Shown here: in pieces, positions 1-12,959 of the stretch
Position numbering within the stretch: the stretch's first letter is position 1
How the letters are laid out: each line of letters opens with the position of its first letter
Source: Dillenia suffruticosa
Taxonomy: Eukaryota > Streptophyta > Magnoliopsida > Dilleniales > Dilleniaceae
Length of the DNA: 64,000 nt
NCBI GenBank assembly: GCA_033439265.1
Contig: JAVTVX010000011.1
Coordinates: forward strand, 11,718,590 to 11,782,589
Direction of reading: 5' to 3'
Position numbers and translations under genes: made by a program
Notes under the pieces: generated by a model
What the model saw: the letters and a program-made list of their open reading frames with translations, nothing else
Told to the model about the DNA's origin: nothing
The model's database searches: none

Positions 1-126
1 TAATTTCCATCACTAAATTTGTGCGACGTGTTATTAGCGACGAGCCGTTCCTAATGTTTTTAACAACGAATTTTTTTAAAATTTTCGTCGCTAAATTTGT
101 GACTGAAAGTGTATTTTTTTGTAGTG
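1..126. mobile_element. End of a CACTA-type DNA transposon (rest lies left of the window)
   Basis: The segment ends in TTTTTTTGTAGTG, the inverse of a CACTA terminal repeat, after repeated TTAGCGACGA / TTCGTCGCTAA motifs typical of subterminal repeats. The next bases, TTA (127-129), fit a 3-bp target duplication. The homologous site in the other LTR of the host gypsy element (about 39645-39655) reads straight through TTA without the insertion. The other end is outside the window, so length and coding capacity are unknown. Confidence 0.7.
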
Positions 127-1618
127 TTATATTTTGGGAAAACTCATAAACTCTAATTTTAGCCTTGATTTAACGTTAAATTTATGTTTATTGATTTAAG
201 ATAAACCAATTGAAATTCAAATAGGGATTGTATTGGATTGATTGTAAATTGGGAGTGTTCACCCTATCAAGAGGTGAATGATTTCATGACTGTACTTAAA
301 TAAGAAAAATGATTTTATTGAATTTTCTAAATGATTTTCATAATTTAAATTTAAATGATTTAATGTGTGTGAAATATCTCAAAAATTGGATTTTGAATTT
401 TTATGTATCCTATATGCTTTAAATGAATAATGTGCCATATGAATTTGTTGATATTGAATCTATTTGGATGATCATTACTATTGAGAAATTATTAAAATTT
501 GATGGCACATGAATTTGATTTATGATTTTTGTAAAATGGTACTATGATTGGCCTTGGGTGAGAGCCTAAACCCCTATTAAATGACAAATCATTTCCCGTT
601 ATGGAGCGATCCGACGGGGTAACGTAGTGGGATTAGTAGACCATGGGATGTAGTTGAACGCGTATGATACGCCAAGACATGTGCGGAACATTCATGGCTG
701 GATAAAGTACCCACGGGCATGGGATAATTGGATGCACATCCAATGAGAGCCTACAAACAACGTCAATGATGAGGGTATTTTTTTTAAAATGTAAAAATTG
801 TTAAAACTCTTGACGATTCCACCCTATATCGCGGTAGACCTTTATTAGGAATAGTGATTTTAGTTTTCCCCAAATTTGAAAACGTGAAATAATCAGATGC
901 ATATGATATTGAATTATGACAATTGTGAATTATAATAATTTTGGAAACAATGATTTGAATTTATTTATTTATTGGATGAAATTAAGAACGACATGATATT
1001 TGAAATATATATGCATTTGATATATGCACCATAAAAATCTTATTTTTGTAGACCTTGTATGTCACTCATTCGGTATATTATATACTCGTCCCTCCTTCTT
1101 TCATTTTTTACAGAGAAATTTTAGTCGGGACTTGTGAATGCTTGGAGTGATTTGAAAAAGTTTATTTTATTAGACTTATTCAGATAATAGTTTTCTTTTG
1201 AATTGAGGTATTAGTGGACTCAAATAGAGACACAACATGTGATTATTTTGAAAACTTATTTTCTACTATACTTATATGGACTTGAAATTTTACAATGGTT
1301 TGTACATTTAAAAAGAGGACCTTCTCTTTTTATTACCATGAGTTTTTTCTTGAGAATTGTTTTGGTGAAATTTAATTTGAATCCCTTGAATAGGGACTTG
1401 TTTATGCTCTGTGGATTTGTTTTGAATGACTGGATTGGCCTAATGCATGCATGTTTTGAGCAGAGATGGATCGAGCTGGTCCTTTGATTGTGTGAATGAA
1501 TGCATGCTAGGATATCGATGAATGCCTTGTGGTATTTTGGTCTGTGGGTCAGACTCAACCATATTTTGAGGTAACGCAGCGGTTGTTGTGTGCTCGATCT
1601 AAGAGTCAGGGTATGACA
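127..1618 (+). repeat. 5' LTR (partial) of the outer gypsy element
   Basis: Matches 39648-41169 along its whole length, including the shared stretch around 1240-1490 and the end GCTCGATCT...TGACA. The first ~750 bp of this LTR lie left of the CACTA insertion, outside the window. Short open frames here (for example 1239-1487) recur in the other LTR only as part of the repeat and are not taken as genes. Confidence 0.85.
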
Positions 1619-4600
1619 ATTTTATTTGTATCAGAGTTTAGACTCTTGTTTTGTAAAATTTTAAGAGATTTTCAAATATTTTTAAAGGTTCTCGATTGTT
1701 TTTAATTATTTTAAAGTTTTGATTTTCAAAATGTTTCCAAAGGATTTTTAAAGTGTCTCCTATGAGTACTAGGAAGTTGAGTCATGTTTAGGTATGAGTG
1801 CATTCATCAAACTATTAGCATATGATATAATCAAAAGCAATAGACTTGTCAAATAATTTCTGAGAGAGAATAGAGAGATAATGAACAGAGGCAAAAGTCT
1901 TAGCCCTAAATTCCTCGTATTCTGATTCCACGTGGACTAGATTTTTATTAGACCTTATATAGGTTGTTGGTCATGGTTGGCACTATGTCATGGGATATAA
2001 ATAGAATGACAACTAGATTGTCTTAGCCAATGATTCGAAGTAAGACTATAGATGTTCCTCCAATTATTTAGGCCACTACTACGCCTTCAACTACATCAAG
2101 CCACTCTTGTCTCTAGCTCCAATAATTAGCTTTTAATCAAATCTAGCTAAACTATATAGATAATAGAGGGCCACAAAGCACAGAGATGGATATAGGGATA
2201 CGAAAAGTAAATGCATCTCTTGAGAGGACTATCGATTCTAAAAATTGATAGTCGAGTTTAGGAAAATAAAATCGATGATTTTTCATGGGAGTAATGAACC
2301 CTTGGGCTGTAGAGTATTTCAGTGTTGAGTTTTCGAGACTTTTCTCTAAGTTCATGATCACAGAAGGGTACAAGGTCAGACTTGTCACTTGTTATCCAAA
2401 GGAAGATCCCTACAATTGGTGGAATTTAGAGTTGAGAGACCATGATATGAAATTAACTTTCAAGGTATTACTTGAGGTGATTTTACGTAGGTCTATCATG
2501 TGAGATATATACTTACCTATATTAGATATCAAAAGATATCTAAATTTATGGACTTATAATAGAGTGGTTAGACTGTTAATGAGTATAAGACTACTTTGCC
2601 CAATTATTAGTACATGCCCAAGAGTTAGTTGAAATAGATGAAAATAGAGTAAAAAGGTACATGGAAGAATTACCATCCTTTTTCTAGAAGTATTTAGCAT
2701 ATGAAAATAGAGTAAAAAGGTTCATGGAAGGATTACCATCCTTTTTCCAGAAGTATTTAGTAGCGCAACTCTTTATTATTTCTAAGATCTAGAAAAATAA
2801 TTTAAAGGCCTTAGGAATTGGTTGCTAAGGACAAACAAAATATGTCACGAGGGAAAAGACCAATATAAATTCAAACTTTAGACAAGAGAAGAAATAGGGA
2901 AAATAGAAACAATATGAGCAATGTGAGAGCTCTGATAAGAAGCTATTATATTCTAGTTATTAGAATATCCATACAGGATTATGCGATGGAGGAATGAGAC
3001 ATTTTTCATGTATTTTCGTATGGGTCACTATACCTTGTGTTACCTCTTTGGCCCACGCTGCCATAATCTATCCCTTTACTGTATGTTGTACCATCTAGAC
3101 CGATACATCCTCATAAGCCAACACTTTCTCGAGTCCCAAGGCCAATGCCACCTAAACTGATTGTATCACCATAGCTAAAATAAAGACATGCTCGAGGTAT
3201 GCCACCAGACCTAAGAGGTGAGGCTAGACTTTACGTAGTTATTGTTTAAGGGGTTAATACTTCACCAGATGAGATTATAGGTGGGATGTGGTTATTTTCT
3301 TATGATATGCTTGTTTTAATCAATCCAACTACCATGAAATCATTAGTTTTATTAGTAATTAATATGCATTTATAGCAAGACTCCTAAACATTAGAGTAGT
3401 GGTTGTAGTTATTGAGATTTATAAAAATTGTATTGTAAATTTATAGGGGTATGATTGTAATATTGATTTGTTGTCATCAGAGTTGATGGATTTAGATATA
3501 TTTCTAGGTGTAAAATAACTATCGGCTAGCTATACATTGGTTAAATGATACTGAAAGATTATTAACTTTTTACCACCAAAATAGCCATGGATTTTGTTTA
3601 TCAATGATATATTTGTTAGAACTTTAATTATATCTTTTATTTGAGTGACTAGGATGCTATCTAGAACTTGTTATCGATGTTTAGCCTTTCTCAATAAGGT
3701 TCAGGATGAGCATACTTGTTGTTTGACATACCGATGGTTTAAGATTTCCCTAATGCATTTCTTGATGACTTGTCAAAGAGAAATTTCATTATTGATTTGA
3801 TGCCAAATACTATACCTATTTCTATAGGTTCATAAAAAATGACACCAGTTGAATTGAAAGAGTAGAAGACTTCGTTACATGAGCTTGTGGAATAAGGATT
3901 TGTTTATTCTAGTGTTTTTTCTTAGACTGTACCAGTATTACTTATGAATCTTTGAGAATACTTGTGGAACAAGAATGATTTCTTAAGAATATGTATTGAC
4001 TATCAAAGATTGAATCAAGTTACCATCAATAATAAATACCTTTGTGAATAATTAATGGTTGTTTGAATAATTGAGAGGTACCACAATTTTCTTAAAATTA
4101 GATCTTAGATTGGGTTATTGGCATATTATGATTTGAGAGAAAAAATGATATTCCAAAGATAGATTTTCATGTTTTTTTTATAATTAGTATTAGTTCTTGA
4201 AGATACCATTCGGATTAACGAATGATCTCGTGTGTTTTAAACACTATCCAAATGACTTCATGGTTATATTTATAAATGATATTCTAGTTTACTCTAAAAA
4301 TACAATATGGTATAGACATCATCTTTGAATTACTTTATGAACTTTGAAAACCAAGGAGTTGTGTTGTCAGATTGAGTAAATGTAACTTCAGACTCGATGA
4401 AATAACTTTTCAGGTCTCAGTGTTTTTGATAGAGTACTTTTGTAAATTCAAATAAAATTAAAACTATTGTTAATTAATATACACATATCACCGTCATAGA
4501 GGTATCTAGTGTTTTGTATTTAGTAGGGTATTTTAGTCAATTTATCAAGAATTTCACCTTGACACCATTTCACTTACTAGATTAACTCGCAAGAGGGTAC

Positions 4601-5501
4601 CTTATAGATAGAATAAGCAATATAAGGCTAGTTTCCAGACCTTGAAGAGCAAGTTTGTATCAGCTTTAATTTTGACATTGTTGGTTAATAGATAAGACAT
4701 GTCGACTTGACTAGTGCTATATAGGATTTTTCTAATTTTTATATTTGACTTGCAACTTCTACATAGTCAAATTTTCATAAGAATCCTTCTTTTCTCTTGG
4801 TTTGACAAATTCTTAGCGCCAGTAGAGTGGATGAGAGGTTGTCTGGTTCTATGTGGTAAATGCATGGCATGTCAATGAGTAAAGGTTGAGCATCAGAACC
4901 TATGAGAATTACTTGAGCCACTCCTTATTTCTGAGTCGTAATGGAAGCATAATTTCATGGATTTTGTCTCAAGATTTCTTAAGATTATTATGAGATTTGG
5001 TATCATATATATAATAGTGGATCGCTTTACTAAAACTATTTTCTCTCAATTGTAATAACTTATTATATGGAAAAGCTAATCAAGATGTATATTGATTAGA
5101 TTGTGATGTCAATGAAGTGCAAGACTCTATTATATCGGATAAAAATTTATGGTTTCCTTCTTAGTTTTAGCCAAAATTACTAGAGTCTTTAGAAATTAAG
5201 TAGAAGTTAAGGGCAATGTTCCATCCTTAGACTGATAGCTAGTCTAAAAGAACTTTGAAGGATATGTTTTGAGTTGGAGCACTTGACTTCTTTGATAATT
5301 GGGGTAGACATCTTCCTCTAGTAAATTTGTTTACAATAATAGTTATCAGCCTAGAAAGGTATACCACAATATGAAGCATTATATTAGAAAAAAAACATAG
5401 TACTCAATTGTGTTGGGATGAGGTCGGTGAAAGAGAGAAAATGTGAAATTGATTGAGGCCACTATAGAAAGTGAAGGTGATTCGACCAAGAACGAAAGTG
5501 G
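1619..5501 (+). mobile_element. Outer gypsy internal region, gag and most of pol (fossil)
   Basis: The stretch at 2285-2503 resembles gag. The zone near 3880-4500 gives a recognisable reverse transcriptase with the basic/YRQLN-like block and a DILVYS-like active-site neighbourhood. RNase H follows near 4560-4800 and integrase from about 4830 to the CACTA insertion at 5502. The reading frame is interrupted many times; it is a fossil. Confidence 0.8.
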
Positions 5502-6075
5502 CACTACAAAACAAGTGAGTTTTGTTGACAGACTAAAACCGTCTCCTAAATATACAAAAACCGTCGGCAAAACCTTCTCAAACGGATAGAGATTTAGTCG
5601 GTAATACACCAGTTGGGATAGGTGTATTCTGACACTTTTCATGACCGTTGGAGCATGTCATATATTTATAGTGACAGGTTAGAACTGTTGGTACATTTAG
5701 TATTTTATCATCGGTTTAAAATGTGTTGAGAAAACTTACTATTTTTATTATCGGTTGCCATATTAGTACCGATATCGATTATGTTACTACTAGACATATA
5801 TCATACCGTTTCGAAATGTTATTACTTCAGTTGTACAAATGTTAAGAAATATTGTGATTTATGGACGGTGTTAAGAAATATTAGTACTTTATTGTCACTA
5901 TAGTTACTACTATCATCACTTACTACTCACTTACTAGTTACTTAGTTATTGGTTACTACTATTATCACTTACCAGTTACTTACTTTCCGGTTACTACTAT
6001 AGTCACTTACTAGTCACTTACCAGTCACTTACCAGTCACTTACTAGTCACTATAGTCGGTTACTATACATATCTT
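5502..6075. repeat. Left terminal repeat and subterminal repeats of the large CACTA
   Basis: The terminal CACTACAAAA is followed by AAACCGTC / CCGTCGGCAAAA motifs that reappear inverted near the other end (38290-38350). At 5890-6060 there is an array of short units built on CACTTACCAGT and CACTTACTAGT. In En/Spm elements such subterminal arrays bind the TNPA-type protein; here the role is inferred from position. Confidence 0.8.
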
Positions 6076-6429
6076 CTTATGTGAGTAAATGTTATAAGTT
6101 TTGTGGATGGTTAGTACAAGTATAAGGAAATATAAGTAAAAACTTGAAAATAAAGAAAATAGTAAAATATTATAATATTGGAAAATGATTGATACAATTG
6201 GATAAAAAACAAAAAGATTACATATCCCACACCCACAATCCATATATCTTCTTCTGAGAGATGTTTCACCTCAATTATCAAAAGATTATCGGCAAAGTCC
6301 ACCTTCATTCAATCTATTCATTCATAAAAAGAAGTAGAGTCAGATGAATATAATATAATGGTATAAAAATGGTTATAAATAAAAATATTACTATGTTAAA
6401 AATAAAATAAAAATAAGTAGTAAAATAAA

Positions 6430-8158
6430 TATTACATTTTGGGACGGAGTCAGGCGGTGACGATGATTGCTGGTTTTTAAGTGCACTCCTAGCATCTGGT
6501 ATTGAAGGAAGCTAAAATACAAATAATTTAAATTATTTTTGAAATGTAAAAGTGAAATTAATAAGATAGTGCCGAAGTAGAAGTAGAAATAGAGAAATTA
6601 CATACCCGAACACCAGCAATAACCCTTGCTTCATTAACCATATTCATCAGTTCATCTTTATGTCCACTTCCAACATTCATAGCAACATGAAGAAGAACAT
6701 TACTTAACAAATTAGTAAGATTATGATTTTGTTCCATTAATTGTTGCATCATATTAGTAATATCTTCTTTGTCGGCTCTCGTTCAATGTATAAATGCACT
6801 TGTAACTTTTCCTACACATCTGATTTTACCCCGCGAATCAGGACCTTTAACCTTTGACACAATATCACTTTTCCAAGATAAATTTGAACTTTCTACTTGG
6901 CCTTTTTCTCTCTCGACAGACTCCATTTGACTTTACATCATTTCCTATAAAGTAAATAAATGAAACATGAATGTCCATAAATCAAGAACTATATAAAAAT
7001 AATCATCTATACCACAACTTTTGATGCTTTCGTAGAGACTAAACTACCATTCAATCGGGTTCTACTTGTAATATAAAGTTCTTCTCTACAAGGTTTCGTC
7101 CCACGTTGTGTTGTCTGTAATAATAAAATGTCATTCCAAGTATGTAAAATATTATGCAGTAAAATTAATTATAAGTAAAATAAAATATGAGTTGTTTATA
7201 CTTTCTCATCAATGAGTTTGGCAAATGACTTAGATCCTAAGCAATGTGGATCCGTTAACTTTGCACGACATTCTAAATTTCTTTTACTAATTTCCTAATA
7301 CAAAGTACTAGAATTAAATGTATTCAATTAATAGTAAGAGAAATTGTTTATTTTTTACGAGAGTACAAATGAATGAGTTAGAAAAATTATTTATTTTTTA
7401 CCTTCCCTTTATCACTTAGCCAAAAAATAACAAGATCCTTGTACTGATTTGGATCAATGCTTTCATCTTCCATTCTTTTGATATTTTCATCTACTCCAAG
7501 TGAATCATCAAACCACTTTGATTTGAGGCTATTTTTAAAACTCTTCCATTTCTCACACAAATTTCCAATAACCCATTTTTTGGTGTCTATCTCTGAGTGG
7601 TTTGAAAGTAATCTTGGACTACAATTCAAAATGAAAGAAATAAAATTAGATGGATTAATTTCTAATTTATGTGAATGTACAAAATTCAAAATGAAAGAAA
7701 TAAAATTAGATGGATTAATTTCCATTTATGTGAATGTACAATTTTGTAGATACCTCTATAATTTTCCACATATCTTCTTTATAGTCTGTTGGCATATCAC
7801 GCCAAGTCCTATAATTTATGGGAGCAATCGAGTGGACTCTGACTATAGAACCAAGAAATCTAGTAAAGATCATACCATCAATTCCTATCGGTTGATTTAA
7901 TTCATCCATTTCAACCACCATTCGTTTTCCTTTTTCTAAATCCCAAACATCTTGACAATGTGTTGGGTCTCTACATTTCTTCTTGAGAACTGCTAAAAAT
8001 ATATTAGAAATGGATACTTATCTCAATGATATGTTTTTAAACCAAACCAACTGAAACCTGGCGTAGCATCTTGGGCTTCTTCAGAGTGAAGTTGATCTTC
8101 AGATGGCTGTGATTCTTCATGATCAGCAACAATACTCATCCTTCGTTTAGTTCTTCCC
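6430..8158 (-). CDS. TNP1-like CACTA transposition protein (Transposase_24, En/Spm type)
   Basis: A spliced gene starting MGRTKRRMSIVADHEE at 8158. Likely exons are 8158 to about 8062, 7989-7754 (acceptor GCAG, donor GAG/GTATCT), 7618-7402 (acceptor TTGTAG, donor AAG/GTAAAA), one near 7297-7203, and further exons to about 6430. The central exons carry the family hallmark: W-x-GNLCEKWKSFKNSLK, then KSKWFDD, then DQYKDLVIFWLSDKGK-like residues (here PNQYKDLVIFW), followed by AKLTDPHCLGSKSFAKLIDE. A later part (6752-6605) is amphipathic, MMQQLMEQNHNLTNLL. This is the Transposase_24 (PF03004) region of plant CACTA elements, equivalent to the TnpA-type DNA-binding partner of the transposase. It lies downstream of TNP2 in the same orientation, as usual. 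The exact C-terminus is not clear. Completeness is uncertain but the core is well kept. Confidence 0.75.
7622..7739. repeat. Tandem duplication (~60 bp x 2) inside a TNP1 intron
   Basis: Two adjacent, nearly identical copies of a unit containing AAATGAAAGAAATAAAATTAG occupy the intron between the exons ending at 7754 and starting at 7618. The match is almost perfect, so the duplication is recent. It creates apparent open frames on both strands that repeat a peptide; these are not genes. Confidence 0.85.
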
Positions 8159-9480
8159 ATGTTGAGTTAAGGAAAGTTTGAAAAAAAATTTTGGTTAAGT
8201 CGAAAGATTTGAGAATTTGAAAAATGATTGTGGTTTTAAGTCACAAGATTTAAGATTTGAGGGAGGAGAGAGGTTTTGGAGGGAAAGAGAGTTTGTGGAG
8301 AATGATATATTATATATTTGATTTACGCGCTCAAATAAAATTTTAAAATCCGCTATTTTTTCCCGCTTTTTTCTAAGTTTAATTTTATCTTTTTATTATT
8401 ACATCATCAATAATTTCATTTTCTGTTGTGCCTTTGTTTTTGTTACAATGTTTTTGTTTTTGTTACTACATTCTTACCCTAAATATTACATTACAATAAA
8501 TAATAACCCTAAATTCATATCATTACCTTATTTAAATTAATAATATTAAATATATCATTATTCTACATAATTCATATTTAAAATTTTTGATATAATTATG
8601 TAAAAATTTTTATATAAAAAAAAGTATTGACATGGAATGTGTGGGCCGACACCGGCGCCCGGTCATGCCAGGACGGGCTCCCACCCACGCATGCCACAAG
8701 ACGGGCTCCCACCCACGGATGCCACTGCACCCATGCAACCTCCTGTGCGGTGCCTGGCAATGCCAAGGCGGGCGCCAGTGCATGCGCGCCATGCATGCAA
8801 GGGTGCATATTATTATTATTTATTACTTACTTATTACTTACTACTTACTTACTACCTAACTTATAAATTTTGGAAGAACAGATGGAGGGAAAGAACTTAT
8901 AAGTTTTGGAGGGAGGAAAAGAACTTATAAGTTTTGGAGGGAAAGATGGGAGGGAAAGATGGAAGGAAAGATGTTTGTGGAAAATGATTTATTATATATT
9001 TGATTTAGGACTCAAATAAATTTTTAGAACTTCTATTTTTTCCGTTTTTTGTAAAATTTATTTATTTTTATTATTACATCATCAACAATTTAATTTTCTG
9101 TATTGTTTGTAACATTTGTTCTTACCCTAAATTTTACATTTCAATAAATAATAACCCTAAATTTATATCATTATATTATTTAAATTAATAATATTAAATA
9201 TATCATTATTCTACATAATTTGAAAATTTTGATATAATCCATATATAAAAAATTTAATATAATAAAAAAAGCAGAGAGACATGGCATGTGTGGGCCAAGA
9301 CGGGTGCCTGGCCATGCCAGCACGGGCGCCCCCCACGTATGCCACCGTACACATGCAACTCTAGCGCAGACGCCAGGCAATGCCAGCGCGGGCGCCATCA
9401 CATGCAAGCTCCTGCCACATTATTTTTACTTACTACCTACTTATTACCTACTTACTACCTGCTTACTAAGTAACTTATAA
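8145..9480. repeat. ~640-bp tandem duplication upstream of TNP1, each copy with a GC-rich island
   Basis: The stretch about 8230-8865 and the stretch about 8866-9480 align along their length: a GGAGGGAAAGA purine tract, TTATATATTTGATTTA, ATTACATCATCAA, TTACCCTAAAT, then a GC-rich island (8636-8808 and 9280-9415), then TTACTTACTA-type simple repeats. This is the upstream flank of TNP1, so it may hold its promoter. A third copy lies at 34260-35085. Open frames across the GC islands run on several frames at once, follow base composition, and are not called. Confidence 0.75.
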
Positions 9481-9819
9481 ATTTTCAAAAACTCTACTAT
9501 ATTATTACAATATTACTACATTATTACTACTAACTATAAATTTTAAAAAACTCTACTATATTATTATTACTACCTGCTTACTATCTAAATTGTAAATTAG
9601 CGAAAACTCTACTTACTACCTTTAAATTTTGATAATCATATGCAATATGCAATGTAATTTTTAGTATTTGTTTTAGTAAACGTAATTAAGGATAAAATAT
9701 TATACCAATTATTAAACCTGAGTGCACCGAATAAATTAAAGGAAAAAAATATAAAAATAGAGAATGATTGGATAATATGTAAACAAAATTACATTTCCTA
9801 TACATATGCATCACATCCT

Positions 9820-12758
9820 ACTCTATCAACATCATCATCATCGTCATTTATCGCCATTGAATATTTCCTTCATCTTCGTCAACATTAGTTCGAACCCACA
9901 TCTGATTAGTTGAGGGACTAGTTTCTGAATTGAAATGATGAATTGTCAATTCATCACCCATATCAAATTCATCTCAAACTTTTACATGTTTTACAACAAG
10001 CCATCATTTATGTCTTTCATCAGCCACATAAAACACTTTCTTTGCTTGGAATGCCAAAACATAAGGATCATCCAGCAAATCAGTACCGGTATGATTGAGA
10101 TAGGAAAAATTGACAAGAGTTGAACCAAATCTGTTCTTTTTGCATCCTCGTTGTAGGTCGACCCAATCACACCGAAATAATACAAATCTATACATTCCAT
10201 TATAGTTTACTTGAATGATTTCTCTTAAGATGCCATAATAATTAACTTTACCTTCAATTGGCCTTTTATCCTTCGCACTTGCATAACTAATATCATCAAC
10301 TGCTACCACAACTCCTGAATTCTGAGTTTGAAGGTTATATTATTTAAATACAAATTTATATCATTATATTATTTAAATATCTGCGATAGACCCTTCAGGT
10401 TGTGCTCTATTACGTACATAGGATTTGAGTTGAAATAAATATCTGCATATATATACATATATTATATTAAATTAAATACATATATTGTATGAAATTTAAA
10501 TGTGTAGGTTAAATGAAATGAGCTAAATAAGTTAAAAATAAAACAAACCTTTCAACGGGATACATCCACCTATATGTGACTGGTCCACCAATTCTTGCTT
10601 CAGTTGTCAAGTGCGCCATCAAGTGTATCATGCTGGTAAAAAATGAGGGAGGGAAAATCTTTTCAAGCTCGTACATAATTTGTGGAACTGATGCCTCTAA
10701 TTGCTCAAGTTCTCGTGGGTCAAGCACTCTAGAGCAAAGACATTTAAAAATATTACAAATTTTGATGATAACAGAGGTAACATTCTCGGGGAGTGATCCG
10801 TGAATTGCTATAGGAATAAACTCTTGCAATAGAATATGACAGTCATAACTCTTTAGACCTATTAACTTCCACTGCTTCAATTGAATACATCTGAAAATAT
10901 TAGTAGAACACTCATCAGGAAGTTTTAACTCCTTTAGAACCTTAAGAAATGCATCTTTCTCCTGCAAGGTCATTTGGTAACATGCTTTAGGCAACAATAT
11001 GTTTGCAGAGTTTGATCTACGTATATGCAAATTCTTTCTTATTCCCATCTCCTCAAGATCAAGTCTGGCCTTATAATTGTCCTTAGACTTTCCTTCTTGG
11101 CCCAGAATTGTACCAGCAATTACATCAAAACAATTTTTTTCTGTGTGCATCATGTCAATGTTATGTCTAATTAAAACATTTTTCCAATAAGGTAAATGAA
11201 ACAATATGCTCTTTTTTTTCCATCCAGGCATGTCATTGGCACTTGTTAAATCAAAGCCATCTAATTCTCACAATACATCAGATCCGGATCGTTCTTTAGG
11301 AGCAACTTTGAATTCTTGTGTCCCATCAAAAGAATGTTTATCATACCTGAATGGATGAGTTGACTCTAACCATCTTCGATGTCCCATATAACAATACTTC
11401 TAGCCATGAGATAACCATTGAGAACATGTATCATATCCACATACTGGGCATACAAATCTACCTTTAGTACTCCACCCAGACAAATTAGCATATGCAGGAA
11501 AATCATTAATGGTCTATAAAAGTGCTGCATGCATTTTAAATGTTTCACGAACTGAACAATCATAAGCATCTACTCCTTCATTCCATAATTCTTTCAGTTC
11601 TTTCAACAATGGTTCCATGTACACATCTATCTTATCCCCAGGACTTCTAGGATCGGGAATAAGTAATGTGAGTATGAAGTCGGTAGATTTCATGTACAAC
11701 CAAGGAGGCAAATTATATGGTATCATGATCACTGGCCAAGTACTATGTGAAACATTCATGGTTTAAAAGGATTGAAACCATCTGCTACTAACCCTAATCG
11801 AATATTTCTTGGATCAGAAGAGAAGTTAGGGTATAGAGAATCAAACTCCTTCCATGCAATAGAATCTGCTGGGTGTCTTAAAAGTCCATCCTTTGTTCTC
11901 TTATCATGATGCCATCTCATCAAAGAAGCAGTTTCCCGACATGTAAATAGTCTTTGCAATCTAGGAATCAAAGGAAACTATCTCAATATTTTAGCAGCCT
12001 TTTTTTTTATTAATTTCTTGACATCCTTCATCTCCTTTATCTGTATTTGATTTCCATCTAGAAGTACCACACACATAACATGCTTCGTCTTTGGCTCTAT
12101 GTTTCCAGTATAACATACAATCATTAGGACAAGCATGTATTTTCTCATATGTCAACCCTAAAGATGAAATAGTTTTCTTTACTTCATGGCAACTATTTGG
12201 TAAGATGTTATCATCAGGCAATAATTCTCCCAAAAATACTAACAGTAATGAAAAAGATTTGTTGCTCCATCCAGACAAATACTTTAAATGATATAAATGC
12301 ATAATAGTTGTAAGTACAGAATATTTTGATTTTGGATATACCGGTTTTTTTGCATTCTGAAGTATTTCTTGAAATTTATCTGAAGTAAAATCATCCACCT
12401 TAGATGCACTGAATGCATCATGTAACATGCCAAAGATATCATGGTGAAAAAGATTATCACGTACGTTTCATACATTAGATGCATCAGATGTTGATTCTGT
12501 CCTTTTTCCATCACTCTCTCTGTTGTTCTCTCCATGATATATCCACTTATCATATCCACATTGAAACCCATAACGTAACAAAAGATTAAACACTGTATGT
12601 GTAGGAAATCTCAATGTGTTAAAACATTTTACACAAGGACATGATATCTTCCCATCCATGGATTGAATATTTTGATATGCAAATTCAAGAAATGTATTAA
12701 CTCCACTAATATATTCATCACTTCCTCTTGATTTAGAATATATCCATATCTTATCCAT
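9820..12758 (-). pseudogene. TNP2-like CACTA transposase, degenerate
   Basis: The start is MDKIWIYS at 12758. Domains in order on the minus strand are: transposase-associated N-terminal region with Cys-rich CPCVKC (12758-12470); Transposase family tnp2 core, with SWSNKSF-like, CYVCGTSRWK and GLVADGFNPF motifs (12430-11250); the conserved IDMMHTEKNCFDVIAGT block followed by the DUF4218 region with GPVTYRWMYPVER (11230-10551); donor AAAG/GTTTGT; a short exon near 10430-10384 (SYVRNRAQPEGSIA); and a DUF4216 exon (10309 to about 9900) containing VLFRCDWVD. It should catalyse cut-and-paste excision by a DDE-type reaction with TNP1 as partner. About six in-frame stops interrupt the core (near 12470, 11989, 11755, 11513, 11395 and 11265), many of them one transition from a sense codon, and the segment between the DUF4218 and DUF4216 parts is short. 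This copy cannot make a full transposase. Confidence 0.9.
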
Positions 12759-12959
12759 GAAAATAAAGATTTGCAAAAGCAAAGAGAAAGAGAGAAAGCA
12801 AAGAGAGAATAAATGAAGAGATTTGCAAAGCAAAGAAGAGTAAGGGAGAGAAAGAAATAAATGAAATACGGGAGAGAAATATGCTTAACCCAACAACATA
12901 AACACAGCATAACATAACATAGGAAAGAAAAGCAGCAGACTAGAAAAAAAAATAAATAA

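Noticed and set aside
1239-1558. Short frames in both orientations within the gypsy LTR
   Set aside because: They recur in the other LTR as repeat sequence and have no gene features.
5890-6060. CRISPR-like array of short repeats
   Set aside because: Repeats are contiguous and degenerate with no unique spacers, in a plant nuclear context.
7387-7921. Separate small genes on both strands within TNP1
   Set aside because: The minus-strand pieces are spliced TNP1 exons; the plus-strand frame and the repeated peptide come from the intronic tandem duplication.
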